A stretch of DNA of 64,000 bases from Pseudoruegeria aquimaris (GTDB lineage Bacteria > Pseudomonadota > Alphaproteobacteria > Rhodobacterales > Rhodobacteraceae): contig NZ_FWFQ01000015.1 of NCBI RefSeq assembly GCF_900172235.1, forward strand, positions 1-64,000, written 5' to 3'. This document shows positions 1 to 7,428 of the stretch, piece by piece. The position numbers were made by a program, and so were the translations under genes. Positions within the stretch are counted from its first letter, which is position 1. Each line of letters opens with the position of its first letter. The notes beneath the pieces are model-generated. The model made no database searches. It was not told the origin of the DNA and saw only the letters and a list, made by a program, of their open reading frames with translations.

Positions 1-101
1 CGCGCCGAGCGCTTGAGCAAATCGACGGCTCCGCGCCCGGCGCGCTTGCCCAAACCGAAACCGAAGACTATCAAACCCAAACCCGCAGACTCTCGTTATG
101 A
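1..101 (+). CDS. Possible 3' end of an upstream gene
   Basis: A reading frame open from base 3 ends in TGA at 99-101, directly before the ATG at 102, which is how a preceding operon gene would end. It would encode about 32 residues, starting RRALEQIDG and ending RRLSL, with no domain I recognise. A second frame, open from base 1 to a TGA at 103-105 and rich in Lys-Pro, has a similar third-position GC content, so the choice is uncertain. Bufferin operons are often preceded by sigma-factor or anti-sigma genes, but nothing here proves that. Confidence 0.25.
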   Translation, partial: RRALEQIDGSAPGALAQTETEDYQTQTRRLSL

Positions 102-408
102 ATGAGGGACCAGCGGGGGGCAGGTCAAAGTCAAAGCTCTCGCCGTTGCCGGCGCTGTCGCCGCCGCCCTCACCGCCACCACGACGACCGTCGCCCACGC
201 GATGGAGAAGGAAAAGTGCTACGGTGTGTCCCTCGCCGGCAAGAACGACTGCGCCGCCGGCCCCGGCACCACCTGCGCCGGCACCTCCACGGTGGACTAC
301 CAGGGCAACGCCTGGACGCTGGTGGACGCCGGCACCTGCACCACGATGGAACTGCCCGACGGCCGCATGGGCTCGCTCGAGCCGCTGGACCGCGACCTGC
401 CGGCATAA
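102..408 (+). CDS. bufA: Bufferin-type DUF2282 precursor peptide, start codon disrupted
   Basis: Frame 106-408 reads a Sec-like signal ([12 protein letters not shown], hydrophobic core, ending VAHA) and then a mature part from about 202 with four cysteines in the DUF2282 arrangement (EKCYG, KNDC, TTCAG, AGTC). DUF2282 peptides are precursors of bufferins, in which Cys is modified by a DUF692 enzyme to give a copper-binding peptide in the periplasm. The DUF692 and DUF2063 genes follow at once, which supports the call. The signal-peptide frame holds no ATG, GTG or TTG after the stop at 103-105. The ATG at 102 comes into frame only if one base is removed, for example one G of the six-G run at 115-120. 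The alternative is initiation at an unusual codon such as GTC at 124. Family call firm; start unresolved. Confidence 0.72.
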
Positions 409-534
409 GTCGATTTTCGCCCGTTCCCGCGCTATCCTCGCGGGAACGGGCCCCCTTGCCCCAAGCCAAGAGAAAGTCAGAAGACGGCCCGCGCCGATCC
501 CCGCCCGGGCCTCCTTTTTTCGGAGAGAACCGCC

Positions 535-1395
535 ATGCTGGATGCAACCCCACGCCGCTTCGATGCTCTCCCCAACCGGCCCGGCGTGGGCTACAAGCCT
601 CAGCATTTCGCCGAGATCATGGAAGATCCCGGCCCCGTGGACTGGCTCGAGATCCACGCGGAAAACTACATGGGCGCCGGTGGGCGCCCGATCGCGCAGC
701 TGCGCCACCTTGCCGAGCGCTTCCCGATCAGCGTGCACGGCGTCGGGCTTTCCATCGGCGGCGAAGCCCCGCTGGATGCGGAGCACCTCGCCAGGCTCAG
801 GCAGCTTCTGGGCTGGCTAAACCCCGCCAGCTTCTCCGAACACCTGGCATGGTCCACCCACGACAGCCATTTCTTCAACGATCTGCTGCCCCTGCCCTAC
901 ACCGAGGCCACGCTGGCGCGCGTCTGCGCCCACATCGACCAGGTGCAGGAGGCCGTGGGCCGGCGCATGTTGCTGGAGAACCCCTCCACCTACCTCGCCT
1001 TCGCCGAAAGCCAGATCCCCGAAACCGAATTCCTCGCCGAGATCGCCGCGCGCACCGGTTGCGGGCTGCTGTTTGACGTCAACAACGTCTTCGTGTCGGC
1101 CACCAACCAGAAGACCGATCCCTATTCCTACATCGATGCCTTCCCGCTGCATCTCGTCGGCGAGATCCACCTCGGCGGCCACGACGAGGACGAAGACGAT
1201 CACGGCGCCCCCCTGCTGATCGACAGCCACGGGTGCGAAGTGGTTGATCCGGTGTGGGAAATGTATCGCTACACGCTTCAGAAAGGCGGCGCGAAGCCGA
1301 GCCTCATCGAATGGGACAACGACGTGCCGGAATGGCCGGTGCTGGCCGCCGAGGCCGCCCGCGCCGATGCGCTTCTGGCCGAGGTTCCGGCATGA
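535..1395 (+). CDS. bufB: DUF692 family multinuclear iron oxidase (bufferin maturation)
   Basis: 286 residues, normal for DUF692/MNIO enzymes, which use a TIM-barrel iron cluster to oxidise Cys residues of a precursor peptide. Signature segments appear in order: GVGYKPQHF near residue 18, [10 protein letters not shown] near 41, HGVGLSIGG near 68, a SEHLAW segment near 102, LENPSTYL near 146, FDVNNVFVS near 179, EIHLGGHD near 210, and IEWDND near 258. These carry the His, Glu and Asp residues expected as metal ligands. A GGAGAG ribosome site precedes the ATG. The stop overlaps the next start as ATGA. The expected substrate is the peptide at 102-408, with the protein at 1392-2177 as partner. 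Confidence 0.88.
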   Translation: MLDATPRRFDALPNRPGVGYKPQHFAEIMEDPGPVDWLEIHAENYMGAGGRPIAQLRHLAERFPISVHGVGLSIGGEAPLDAEHLARLRQLLGWLNPASFSEHLAWSTHDSHFFNDLLPLPYTEATLARVCAHIDQVQEAVGRRMLLENPSTYLAFAESQIPETEFLAEIAARTGCGLLFDVNNVFVSATNQKTDPYSYIDAFPLHLVGEIHLGGHDEDEDDHGAPLLIDSHGCEVVDPVWEMYRYTLQKGGAKPSLIEWDNDVPEWPVLAAEAARADALLAEVPA

Positions 1396-2177
1396 GCCGC
1401 CCTCAAAGCCCCGCGCCGAGCGTTTCCCAAGGCACTTTCACGCGGGCCATCCTCGATGCCGGGCAGCCCGTGCCCGAGGGGCTTCTGGATCCCGAAGGCC
1501 GCCCCGCCGGGCGCCGCTTCTCCGTCTATCGCAACAATGTCGCCGTCAGCCTGACGGAGGCGCTCGCCACCGCCTTTCCGGTGATCGAAAAGCTGATCGG
1601 GGAGGAGAATTTCAAGGCCGTCGCGGGGGTGTTCCTGCGCCGCTACCCGCCCGACAGCCCGCTGATGATGTTCTACGGCCAGCAGATGCCCGCCTTTCTC
1701 GAAGGCTTCGAACCCCTCAAGCACCTCGGCTACCTGCCCGATGTCGCCCGGCTGGAAATCGCGCTGCGCGAAAGCTACCACGCCGCCGACGCCACGCCCG
1801 TGCCCCCGGAAGCGCTGCAGGCGCTGCCGCCGGATCGGCTGATGGCCGCCCGCCTCCGGCTGGCCCCGGCCCTGCGGCTCGTGCGCTCACGCTGGCCGGT
1901 GGCCTCGATCTGGCATTTCAACATGAGCGAGGGTGCCCCGAAGCCGCCCGCCAACGGCGAAAATGCCCTCGTCACCCGCCCCGGCTTCGATCCGCAGATC
2001 ATCGCCCTGCCGCCCGGCGGCGGCGCCTTCATCGCGGCGCTGCTGGCCGGCGAAAGCTTCGGCGCCGCGCTGGACGCGGCCAGCGGCGCGGTCGAGGGCT
2101 TTGACCTCACGGCCGTGCTCGGCCTGCTGATCCAGGGCGGCGCCATCGCCTCCATCGAAGAAGGACCCCCCGCATGA
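1392..2177 (+). CDS. bufC: DUF2063 partner protein of the DUF692 enzyme
   Basis: 261 residues. The N-terminal half has the DUF2063 pattern: a FTRAIL helix, then [21 protein letters not shown] and [13 protein letters not shown]. Proteins of this family pair with DUF692 enzymes and are thought to present the precursor peptide to the active site. I chose the ATG at 1392 because it overlaps the bufB stop (ATGA), and because upstream codons in this frame lie inside bufB. The end overlaps the next gene in the same way, so bufB, bufC and doxX are translationally coupled. No signal peptide or membrane segment is seen, so the protein is probably cytoplasmic. Confidence 0.85.
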   Translation: MSRPQSPAPSVSQGTFTRAILDAGQPVPEGLLDPEGRPAGRRFSVYRNNVAVSLTEALATAFPVIEKLIGEENFKAVAGVFLRRYPPDSPLMMFYGQQMPAFLEGFEPLKHLGYLPDVARLEIALRESYHAADATPVPPEALQALPPDRLMAARLRLAPALRLVRSRWPVASIWHFNMSEGAPKPPANGENALVTRPGFDPQIIALPPGGGAFIAALLAGESFGAALDAASGAVEGFDLTAVLGLLIQGGAIASIEEGPPA

Positions 2178-2740
2178 ACCCGCTCATCGCCCTGCACAAC
2201 AGCCTTTTCCGCTGGCTCGAGACCCTTATGGAGCCCTGGTTCCTGCCGACGCTGGCCCGCTTCACCTTTGCCGCCACGCTGCTGATCTACTTCTGGAACT
2301 CGGCCCTGCTGAAACTGGGCGACGGGATCCTCGGCATCGTGCAGCCCTCCGTCGGAGCCTATGCTCAGATCTTCCCGAAGAAGATGGAGGCCGTCACCTA
2401 TGACATCACCCAGTTGGGCTGGTTCGAATGGGCGGTCGTGGTAGCGGGCACCTGGGCGGAATTCATCCTGCCCGCGCTGATCGTGCTGGGCCTCTTCACC
2501 CGGCTCTCCGCCATCGGCATGATCGGCTTCGTGGTGGTGCAGAGCCTGACCGATCTCTACGGCCACGGCGGCATCGAACACCCCGAAACGATCGGCGCGT
2601 GGTTCGACCGCCTTCCGGACGGGGCGATCCTCGATCAGCGCCTGTTCTGGATCACGGTTCTGGCCATCCTGGTGGTCAAGGGCGCCGGGCCGCTCTCGCT
2701 CGACAGGCTGTGGCTGGAGCGCCGCGACGCCCAGATGTGA
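2174..2740 (+). CDS. DoxX family integral membrane protein
   Basis: 188 residues with about four hydrophobic segments, around residues 24-45, 73-98, 104-125 and 155-172, as in DoxX/SURF4-type proteins. DoxX genes commonly close bufferin and other DUF692 operons and are thought to act in membrane redox or stress functions; the precise reaction is not known. The start overlaps the bufC stop by four bases. Little intergenic space remains before the convergent gene at 2750-3106, and no clear T-run terminator was seen between them. Confidence 0.82.
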   Translation: MNPLIALHNSLFRWLETLMEPWFLPTLARFTFAATLLIYFWNSALLKLGDGILGIVQPSVGAYAQIFPKKMEAVTYDITQLGWFEWAVVVAGTWAEFILPALIVLGLFTRLSAIGMIGFVVVQSLTDLYGHGGIEHPETIGAWFDRLPDGAILDQRLFWITVLAILVVKGAGPLSLDRLWLERRDAQM

Positions 2741-2749
2741 GCCCCGCGC

Positions 2750-3106
2750 TCAGGCGGCGTCGGGCTGGCGTGCAGCCAGCGCCAGCAGGCCGCCCAGCAG
2801 GCAGAAGGCGATGGGGAACATGGTGAAGACGCCGAAGCCGAAGGCGGCATAGATCGCCCCGGCCGCCACGCACATCAGGATGCCCCCGGCCAGAGCCTGA
2901 CTGCGCGCCATGGCGCCGCCGGCGATCGCGAGCAGCGGGGCGAAGAAGCTCGCCGCGCGAATCAACCCCACGTTGTCCACCTGCTCGATCAGGTCCGGCA
3001 CCTCGCCGAACCAGGCCACGAAGCTCGTGTAGCCGTAGCCGAAGAAGCCAACGATCATCGACAGCACGCCGCCGATAATGCCCAGAACAAGTGCCGCGTT
3101 TCGCAT
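2750..3106 (-). CDS. Small four-helix membrane protein, DUF4064-like
   Basis: 118 residues with an N-terminal hydrophobic segment (LVLGIIGGVLSMIVGFFGYGY) and further segments near residues 50-68, 70-88 and 92-112. The LGIIGG..S..VGFFGYG opening resembles DUF4064-type membrane proteins, but I cannot confirm the family by eye. A GGAGAT ribosome site precedes the ATG. It converges with the DoxX gene and shares a strand with the ArsC-like gene 39 bases upstream, which could form a two-gene unit. Function unknown. Confidence 0.65.
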   Translation of the reverse strand: MRNAALVLGIIGGVLSMIVGFFGYGYTSFVAWFGEVPDLIEQVDNVGLIRAASFFAPLLAIAGGAMARSQALAGGILMCVAAGAIYAAFGFGVFTMFPIAFCLLGGLLALAARQPDAA

Positions 3107-3145
3107 GGAAATCTCCTGAAGGTGGCCTGTCAGGTAGGCGCGCGT

Positions 3146-3478
3146 TCAGCCATCCGCAAGGAGCGCGGCCCGTGTTTGCGCGGTCCAGCCCAGAAACAGC
3201 CTGTCCCCCGCTTCGATCACCGGGCGCTTCATCAGCGTCGGATGCGCCTGAAGCAGCGCCAGCGGCGCTGCGGCGCGGGCCGCTTCGTCGAGGCCGCGCC
3301 AGGTGGTGGAGCGCCGGTTGATGAGATTTTCACCAAATGCGGTGAGAAAACGGGCCAGGTCCCGCTCGGGCACCCCGTCGGCACGCACATCGACGAACGC
3401 CACCTCCACGCCCGCATCTTTCAAGTCTTTCAATGCCTTGCGGCACGTATCGCATGTCTTCAAGCCGTAGAGTTTCAC
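3146..3478 (-). CDS. ArsC/Spx/YffB family thioredoxin-fold protein
   Basis: 110 residues, close to the usual 112-118. It opens MKLYGLKTCDTCRKA, with the redox-type CxxC at Cys9 and Cys12, and has the family segment LMKRPVIEAGDRLFLGW near residue 82. Members are glutathione-dependent arsenate-reductase-like proteins. The YffB branch has no proven arsenate activity, and no ars genes are nearby, so arsenate reduction should not be assumed. The catalytic first Cys is intact. Confidence 0.82.
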   Translation of the reverse strand: MKLYGLKTCDTCRKALKDLKDAGVEVAFVDVRADGVPERDLARFLTAFGENLINRRSTTWRGLDEAARAAAPLALLQAHPTLMKRPVIEAGDRLFLGWTAQTRAALLADG

Positions 3479-3689
3479 GTCATCTTCCTGTTACAGCGGC
3501 CTCATATCACCGGGCAGCAGCGCAGCGGGCGAGCGTTTTTCTTGCCTTTTGCCCGGAGTGTGCGAACCTGCTTGGGGGCCTTGGTGGCCCGATTTCAACC
3601 CGGACGCAAGGCCGCTGGCCCCTTGCCGCCGGCACAAGACGCCGCCCGCTGTTTTGGGCGGAGCGTGACTATTGAGAAGGAGAAGCGGC

Positions 3690-3899
3690 ATGCCAAATGG
3701 CACCGTGAAATGGTTCAACACGACGAAAGGGTACGGGTTCATTGCCCCGGAAGACGGCGGGAAGGACGTGTTCGTGCACATCTCGGCCGTCGAGCGCTCG
3801 GGCCTCACCGGGCTCGCCGACAATCAGAAAGTGGAATACGAACTCGATACCGGCCGCGACGGCCGCGAGCTGGCCGGGGCCATCAAAGTGATCTCCTGA
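3690..3899 (+). CDS. Cold-shock domain protein, first copy
   Basis: 69 residues. It carries the RNA-binding motifs KGYGFI (RNP1) and DVFVHIS (RNP2) of a single CspA-type OB fold, a nucleic-acid chaperone. The start at 3690 has a strong ribosome site (GAGAAGGAGA at 3674-3683) and gives the standard MPNGTVKWFN opening; an upstream in-frame start would add residues not found in the family. The second copy at 4254 is about 83 percent identical (57 of 69 by my count). An inverted repeat CCGCCC/GGGCGG at 3642-3661 lies in its leader. Confidence 0.92.
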   Translation: MPNGTVKWFNTTKGYGFIAPEDGGKDVFVHISAVERSGLTGLADNQKVEYELDTGRDGRELAGAIKVIS

Positions 3900-4253
3900 T
3901 CCGGCACCGCCCCTCCATCCCTGCACCGCCACCACGCGCCAGCCGCGCGCGTGGCCGCTGCTCGGCACGGTGCCTCACGTGGCATCTGCCGAAGCCATCT
4001 CCGCGTTTCTTGCGCTTTTCACCCCGACCCGCCCCTGCCCCAGCCCGCGCCGCCACGGAACGAAACGCTGCGCAAAGAATTCGCTTGTGTTGTCTGGTCT
4101 GGCGGTGCACACTTACTATGTGTGACGCAAGTCCCATATTTCTATCCTGCCTTCTTTTTACCCAAAGCAGCCGGAAAGAGTATTGAGACCGAGCTGCAAG
4201 ACACCGGCGCGGATGCGTTCCGGCCGTCAACGTAAAAACGAAGGAGACACACG
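3900..4253 (+). promoter_or_regulatory. Intergenic leader with candidate promoter for second cold-shock gene
   Basis: These 354 bases hold no credible gene. A candidate promoter has TTGTCT at 4090-4095, an 18-base spacer and TACTAT at 4114-4119. The stretch 4075-4175 is clearly more AT-rich than its surroundings. It would leave an untranslated leader of about 125 bases before the ATG at 4254, ending in the ribosome site AAGGAGA. Long structured leaders are typical of cold-shock genes. The promoter is read by eye only. Confidence 0.35.
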
Positions 4254-4463
4254 ATGCCCAAAGGTACCGTGAAATGGTTCAACACCACCAAAGGCTACGG
4301 CTTCATCGCGCCTGAAACCGGCGGCAAGGACATTTTCGTCCACATTTCCGCGGTTGAGCGCTCCGGCCTCACCGGCCTGGCCGACAACCAGGACATCGAA
4401 TACGAACTGCAGACCGGCCGCGACGGCCGCGAGTCCGCGACCGACCTGAAGGTCTCCGGCTGA
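4254..4463 (+). CDS. Cold-shock domain protein, second copy
   Basis: 69 residues with the same KGYGFI and DIFVHIS RNA-binding motifs as the copy at 3690. Differences cluster at the C-terminus (ESATDLKVSG against ELAGAIKVIS). A good ribosome site, AAGGAGA, lies ahead of the ATG. The two genes are about 350 bases apart and this one seems to have its own promoter, so they can be controlled separately. Tandem duplication is the simplest origin. Confidence 0.92.
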   Translation: MPKGTVKWFNTTKGYGFIAPETGGKDIFVHISAVERSGLTGLADNQDIEYELQTGRDGRESATDLKVSG

Positions 4464-4609
4464 GCCTGCCGGCCGGGCGGCACGCCGCCCCGAATGACAC
4501 GCGCAGGGCCCGATCCGGGCCTTGCGGCCACAGCCCGGCGAAACCGTTCGCCACGGCGCTTTACCTGCCCTGCCCCCTGATCTATTGAATTTCCAAACAA
4601 GGGGCAGCC

Positions 4610-5404
4610 ATGCGCATTCTCATCACCAACGACGACGGCATCAACGCGCCCGGCCTGGCCGTGCTCGCCGCCATTGCCGAAGAGATCGCCGGCCCCGACG
4701 GCGAGGTCTGGACGGTGGCCCCCGCCTTCGAGCAATCCGGCGTCGGCCACTGCATCTCCTACACCCATCCCACGATGATCGCCGAACTCGGCCCCCGGCG
4801 CTATGCCGCCGAGGGCAGCCCGGCGGACTGCGTGCTGGCCGGGGTCTACCACGTGCTGGCCGATGCGCCCCCCGATCTCGTGCTCTCCGGCGTGAACCGC
4901 GGCAACAACGCCGCCGAGAACACGCTTTATTCCGGCACCATCGGCGGCGCGATGGAGGCCGCCCTGCAGGGGCTGCCCGCGATCGCGCTCTCGCAGTTCT
5001 TCGGCCCCGAGAACGCCGCGCTCGACAACCCGTTCGAAGCCGCCGCCGCCCATGGCGCCGAAGTCGTGCGGCGCATCCTCGGCGCCATGCCGGCGCAGGT
5101 GCCCGATGGCGATTACCGCCTGTTCTACAACGTGAATTTTCCGCCTGTGCCGGCCACCGGGGTGAAGGGCATCCGCACGGCGGCACAGGGCCTGCGCAGC
5201 GGAACGCGCTTTTCCGTGGAGCCCCACACGGCGCCTTCGGGGCGCAAGTTCCTCTGGGTGCGCGGCGGCCCGCAACACACGCCCACGGCGCCCGGCACGG
5301 ATGCGGCGGCCAACCTCGAAGGCTACGTGTCCGTCACCCCGATGCGGGCAGATCTCACCGCCCATGACGCGCTGGCCGCCATGCGGGAGCGGATCGACAG
5401 ATGA
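4610..5404 (+). CDS. surE: 5'/3'-nucleotidase SurE
   Basis: 264 residues, the usual length. It opens [15 protein letters not shown] with the metal-binding Asp8-Asp9 pair, followed by a Ser loop (FEQSGVGH) and the SGVNRGNN segment near residue 94 that completes the metal site. SurE dephosphorylates nucleoside monophosphates and is linked to stationary-phase survival. Its stop overlaps the pcm start as ATGA, a surE-pcm pairing known from many proteobacteria, and an NlpD-like gene follows. Confidence 0.94.
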   Translation: MRILITNDDGINAPGLAVLAAIAEEIAGPDGEVWTVAPAFEQSGVGHCISYTHPTMIAELGPRRYAAEGSPADCVLAGVYHVLADAPPDLVLSGVNRGNNAAENTLYSGTIGGAMEAALQGLPAIALSQFFGPENAALDNPFEAAAAHGAEVVRRILGAMPAQVPDGDYRLFYNVNFPPVPATGVKGIRTAAQGLRSGTRFSVEPHTAPSGRKFLWVRGGPQHTPTAPGTDAAANLEGYVSVTPMRADLTAHDALAAMRERIDR

Positions 5405-6039
5405 TCGACGCCGAACGCCAGATGCAGTTCCTCTTCGCGCTGCGCTCGCGCGGCGTGACCGACAAGCGCGTGCTCCACGCGATGGAGACCACCGACCGCG
5501 GCGCTTTCGTGAAGGGCATCTTCGCCGAGCGCGCCTACGAGGACACCCCCCTGCCGGTGGCCTGCGGCCAGACGATCAGCCAGCCCTCCGTGGTGGGGCA
5601 GATGACCCAGGCGCTCGACGTGCAGCCGCGCGACAAGGTGCTGGAAGTGGGCACCGGCACGGGCTACCAGGCGGCGATCCTCAGCAAGCTCGCCCGCCGC
5701 GTCTACACCGTCGAGCGCTACGCCACGCTGGTGCAGAACGCCCGCGCGGTGTTCCAGGCGCTGGATCTCTCCAACATCACCGCCATCCACGGCGACGGCA
5801 GCCACGGCCTGCCCGAACAGGCCCCCTTCGACCGCATCCTCGTGACGGCGGCCGCGGAGGATCCGCCGGGCCCCCTCTTGGCGCAGTTGCGCGAGGGCGG
5901 TATCATGGTCGTGCCCGTGGGCCAGTCCGATACCGTGCAGAGCCTGATAAAGGTCACAAGGACGGCGGCGGGATACGAGTATGATGAGCTGAGCCCGGTG
6001 CGTTTCGTGCCGCTTCTGGAGGGGCTCGGCAAGGAATAG
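5401..6039 (+). CDS. pcm: Protein-L-isoaspartate O-methyltransferase
   Basis: 212 residues. Family motifs are GQTISQP near residue 57 and the S-adenosylmethionine loop [15 protein letters not shown] near residue 80, followed by YTVERY and the [11 protein letters not shown] segment. The enzyme methylates isoaspartyl residues in damaged proteins so they can be repaired. Translationally coupled to surE by a 4-base overlap and followed after 19 bases by the NlpD-like lipoprotein gene. Confidence 0.94.
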   Translation: MIDAERQMQFLFALRSRGVTDKRVLHAMETTDRGAFVKGIFAERAYEDTPLPVACGQTISQPSVVGQMTQALDVQPRDKVLEVGTGTGYQAAILSKLARRVYTVERYATLVQNARAVFQALDLSNITAIHGDGSHGLPEQAPFDRILVTAAAEDPPGPLLAQLREGGIMVVPVGQSDTVQSLIKVTRTAAGYEYDELSPVRFVPLLEGLGKE

Positions 6040-6058
6040 CCGGTTTGAGGAACGAGCA

Positions 6059-7273
6059 ATGGCACCCAGCCCGAAACGCCGCCCGTCGCGGGCGCTTGTC
6101 GCGAGCACCGCACTGATCGTCGCCCTGTCCGCCTGCGACGGTGACTACGATCTGCGCGGCAACATCAGCGGCAACAACTTCGACACGACGGCCGCCGCGC
6201 GCACCGCGACGGCCCCGCGCCCGAAACCCGACAACCGCGGCGTCATCTCCTACCCGAACTACCAGGTGGCCGTGGCCAAGCGCGGCGATACCGTCGGCGA
6301 CGTGGCCGCCCGCGTGGGCACCGATGCCGCGGCCCTCGCCCGCACCAACGGCATCGCGCCGGACGTGCCCCTGCGCGAAGGCGAGGTCCTGCTGCTGCCC
6401 GGCCGCGTGGCGGAGCCCTCCCCGGCCACGGGCGCCGTGGCAACCGGGCCGATCCGGCCGGCCGGCCAGATCGACGTGACGACCCTCGCCGGGGACGCGA
6501 TCGAGCGCGCGGAGGGCACCTCCACCACCGCGGCCGCCGCGCCCTCCTCCGCTTCTTCCGGCGCGCCGAAGGCGCAGACCGGCGCGGAACCCGTGCGCCA
6601 CAAGGTGGCCCGCGGCGAGACGGCCTATTCCGTGGCCCGGCTCTACAACGTTTCGGTCACCGCGCTGGCGGAATGGAACGGGCTCGGCTCCGATCTCGCC
6701 GTGCGCGAAGGCCAGTATCTGCTGATCCCGGTGCCCGCCGCCACTGCCAAGCCCGCCAGCGCGCTCTCGCCCGCCGCCACCACGGCGCCCGGCCAGGGCT
6801 CGCCCACGCCGGAGCCGCCGAGCGCCGCCAAGCCCCTGCCCGACGAAGTGGCCAGCGCCGCGCCGCCGGAAAACACCCCGGAGTCGCCCTCGCTTTCCAG
6901 CGGCGAGACGGCGCCCACCCGCAGCGCCGCCCTGGCCTTCCCGGCCTCGGGCAGCATCATCCGGCCCTATGCGAAGGGCAAGAACGAGGGCATCGACATC
7001 GGCGCGCCGGCCGGCAGCGCGGTGAAGGCCGCGAAGGACGGCGTCGTGGCCGCGATCACGCAGGACACCAACAACGTCAACATCGTGGTGCTGAAACACG
7101 CCGACAACCTGCTCACCGTCTACGCCGGCGTGGACGCGGTGAGCGTGAAGAAGGGCGACAAGGTTTCCCGCTCGCAGCAGATCGCCAAGGTGCGCGCGGC
7201 GGATCCGAGCTTCCTGCACTTCGAAGTGCGCCAGGGGCTGGAGAGCGTCGATCCGATGGAATTCCTTCAGTAG
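6059..7273 (+). CDS. NlpD-like LysM/LytM-domain lipoprotein with degenerate peptidase site
   Basis: 404 residues. A lipobox LSAC puts the lipidated Cys at residue 26. Two LysM domains (about 62-105 and 180-224) bind peptidoglycan, a Pro/Ala linker follows, and residues about 297-404 form a LytM/M23 domain. The M23 zinc site is not kept: HxxxD reads NEGID and HxH reads FLHFEVR, with only the second His. NlpD and EnvC have similarly degenerate domains and activate cell-wall amidases rather than cutting themselves. The surE-pcm-nlpD order is classical. By analogy it would sit in the outer membrane at the septum. Confidence 0.85.
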   Translation: MAPSPKRRPSRALVASTALIVALSACDGDYDLRGNISGNNFDTTAAARTATAPRPKPDNRGVISYPNYQVAVAKRGDTVGDVAARVGTDAAALARTNGIAPDVPLREGEVLLLPGRVAEPSPATGAVATGPIRPAGQIDVTTLAGDAIERAEGTSTTAAAAPSSASSGAPKAQTGAEPVRHKVARGETAYSVARLYNVSVTALAEWNGLGSDLAVREGQYLLIPVPAATAKPASALSPAATTAPGQGSPTPEPPSAAKPLPDEVASAAPPENTPESPSLSSGETAPTRSAALAFPASGSIIRPYAKGKNEGIDIGAPAGSAVKAAKDGVVAAITQDTNNVNIVVLKHADNLLTVYAGVDAVSVKKGDKVSRSQQIAKVRAADPSFLHFEVRQGLESVDPMEFLQ

Positions 7274-7306
7274 GCGCGGCCCTGGCCGATCCCACCTGAC
7301 CGGAAA

Positions 7307-7341
7307 CAAAAAACGCGCCCCGTTGAGGGCGCGTTTTTCTT
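7307..7341. terminator. Bidirectional intrinsic terminator
   Basis: A seven-A run (7307-7313), stem CGCGCCC (7314-7320), a 6-base loop, stem GGGCGCG (7327-7333) and five T (7334-7338). The A-run on one side and T-run on the other let it end transcription both of the surE-pcm-nlpD operon and of the convergent solute-binding-protein gene. Confidence 0.85.
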
Positions 7342-7428
7342 GGGTTCTGGCTTTGGCCGTTTTGCGCAACGCGCTCGCCCGGGCGGGCGCGGGGCTGCCA
7401 CTTGCGTGACAGCCCACAAGGCGCGTTC

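Noticed and set aside
3900-4253. Open frames between the two cold-shock genes
   Set aside because: Composition is low-complexity and the AT-rich stretch with a promoter pattern is better explained as a leader.
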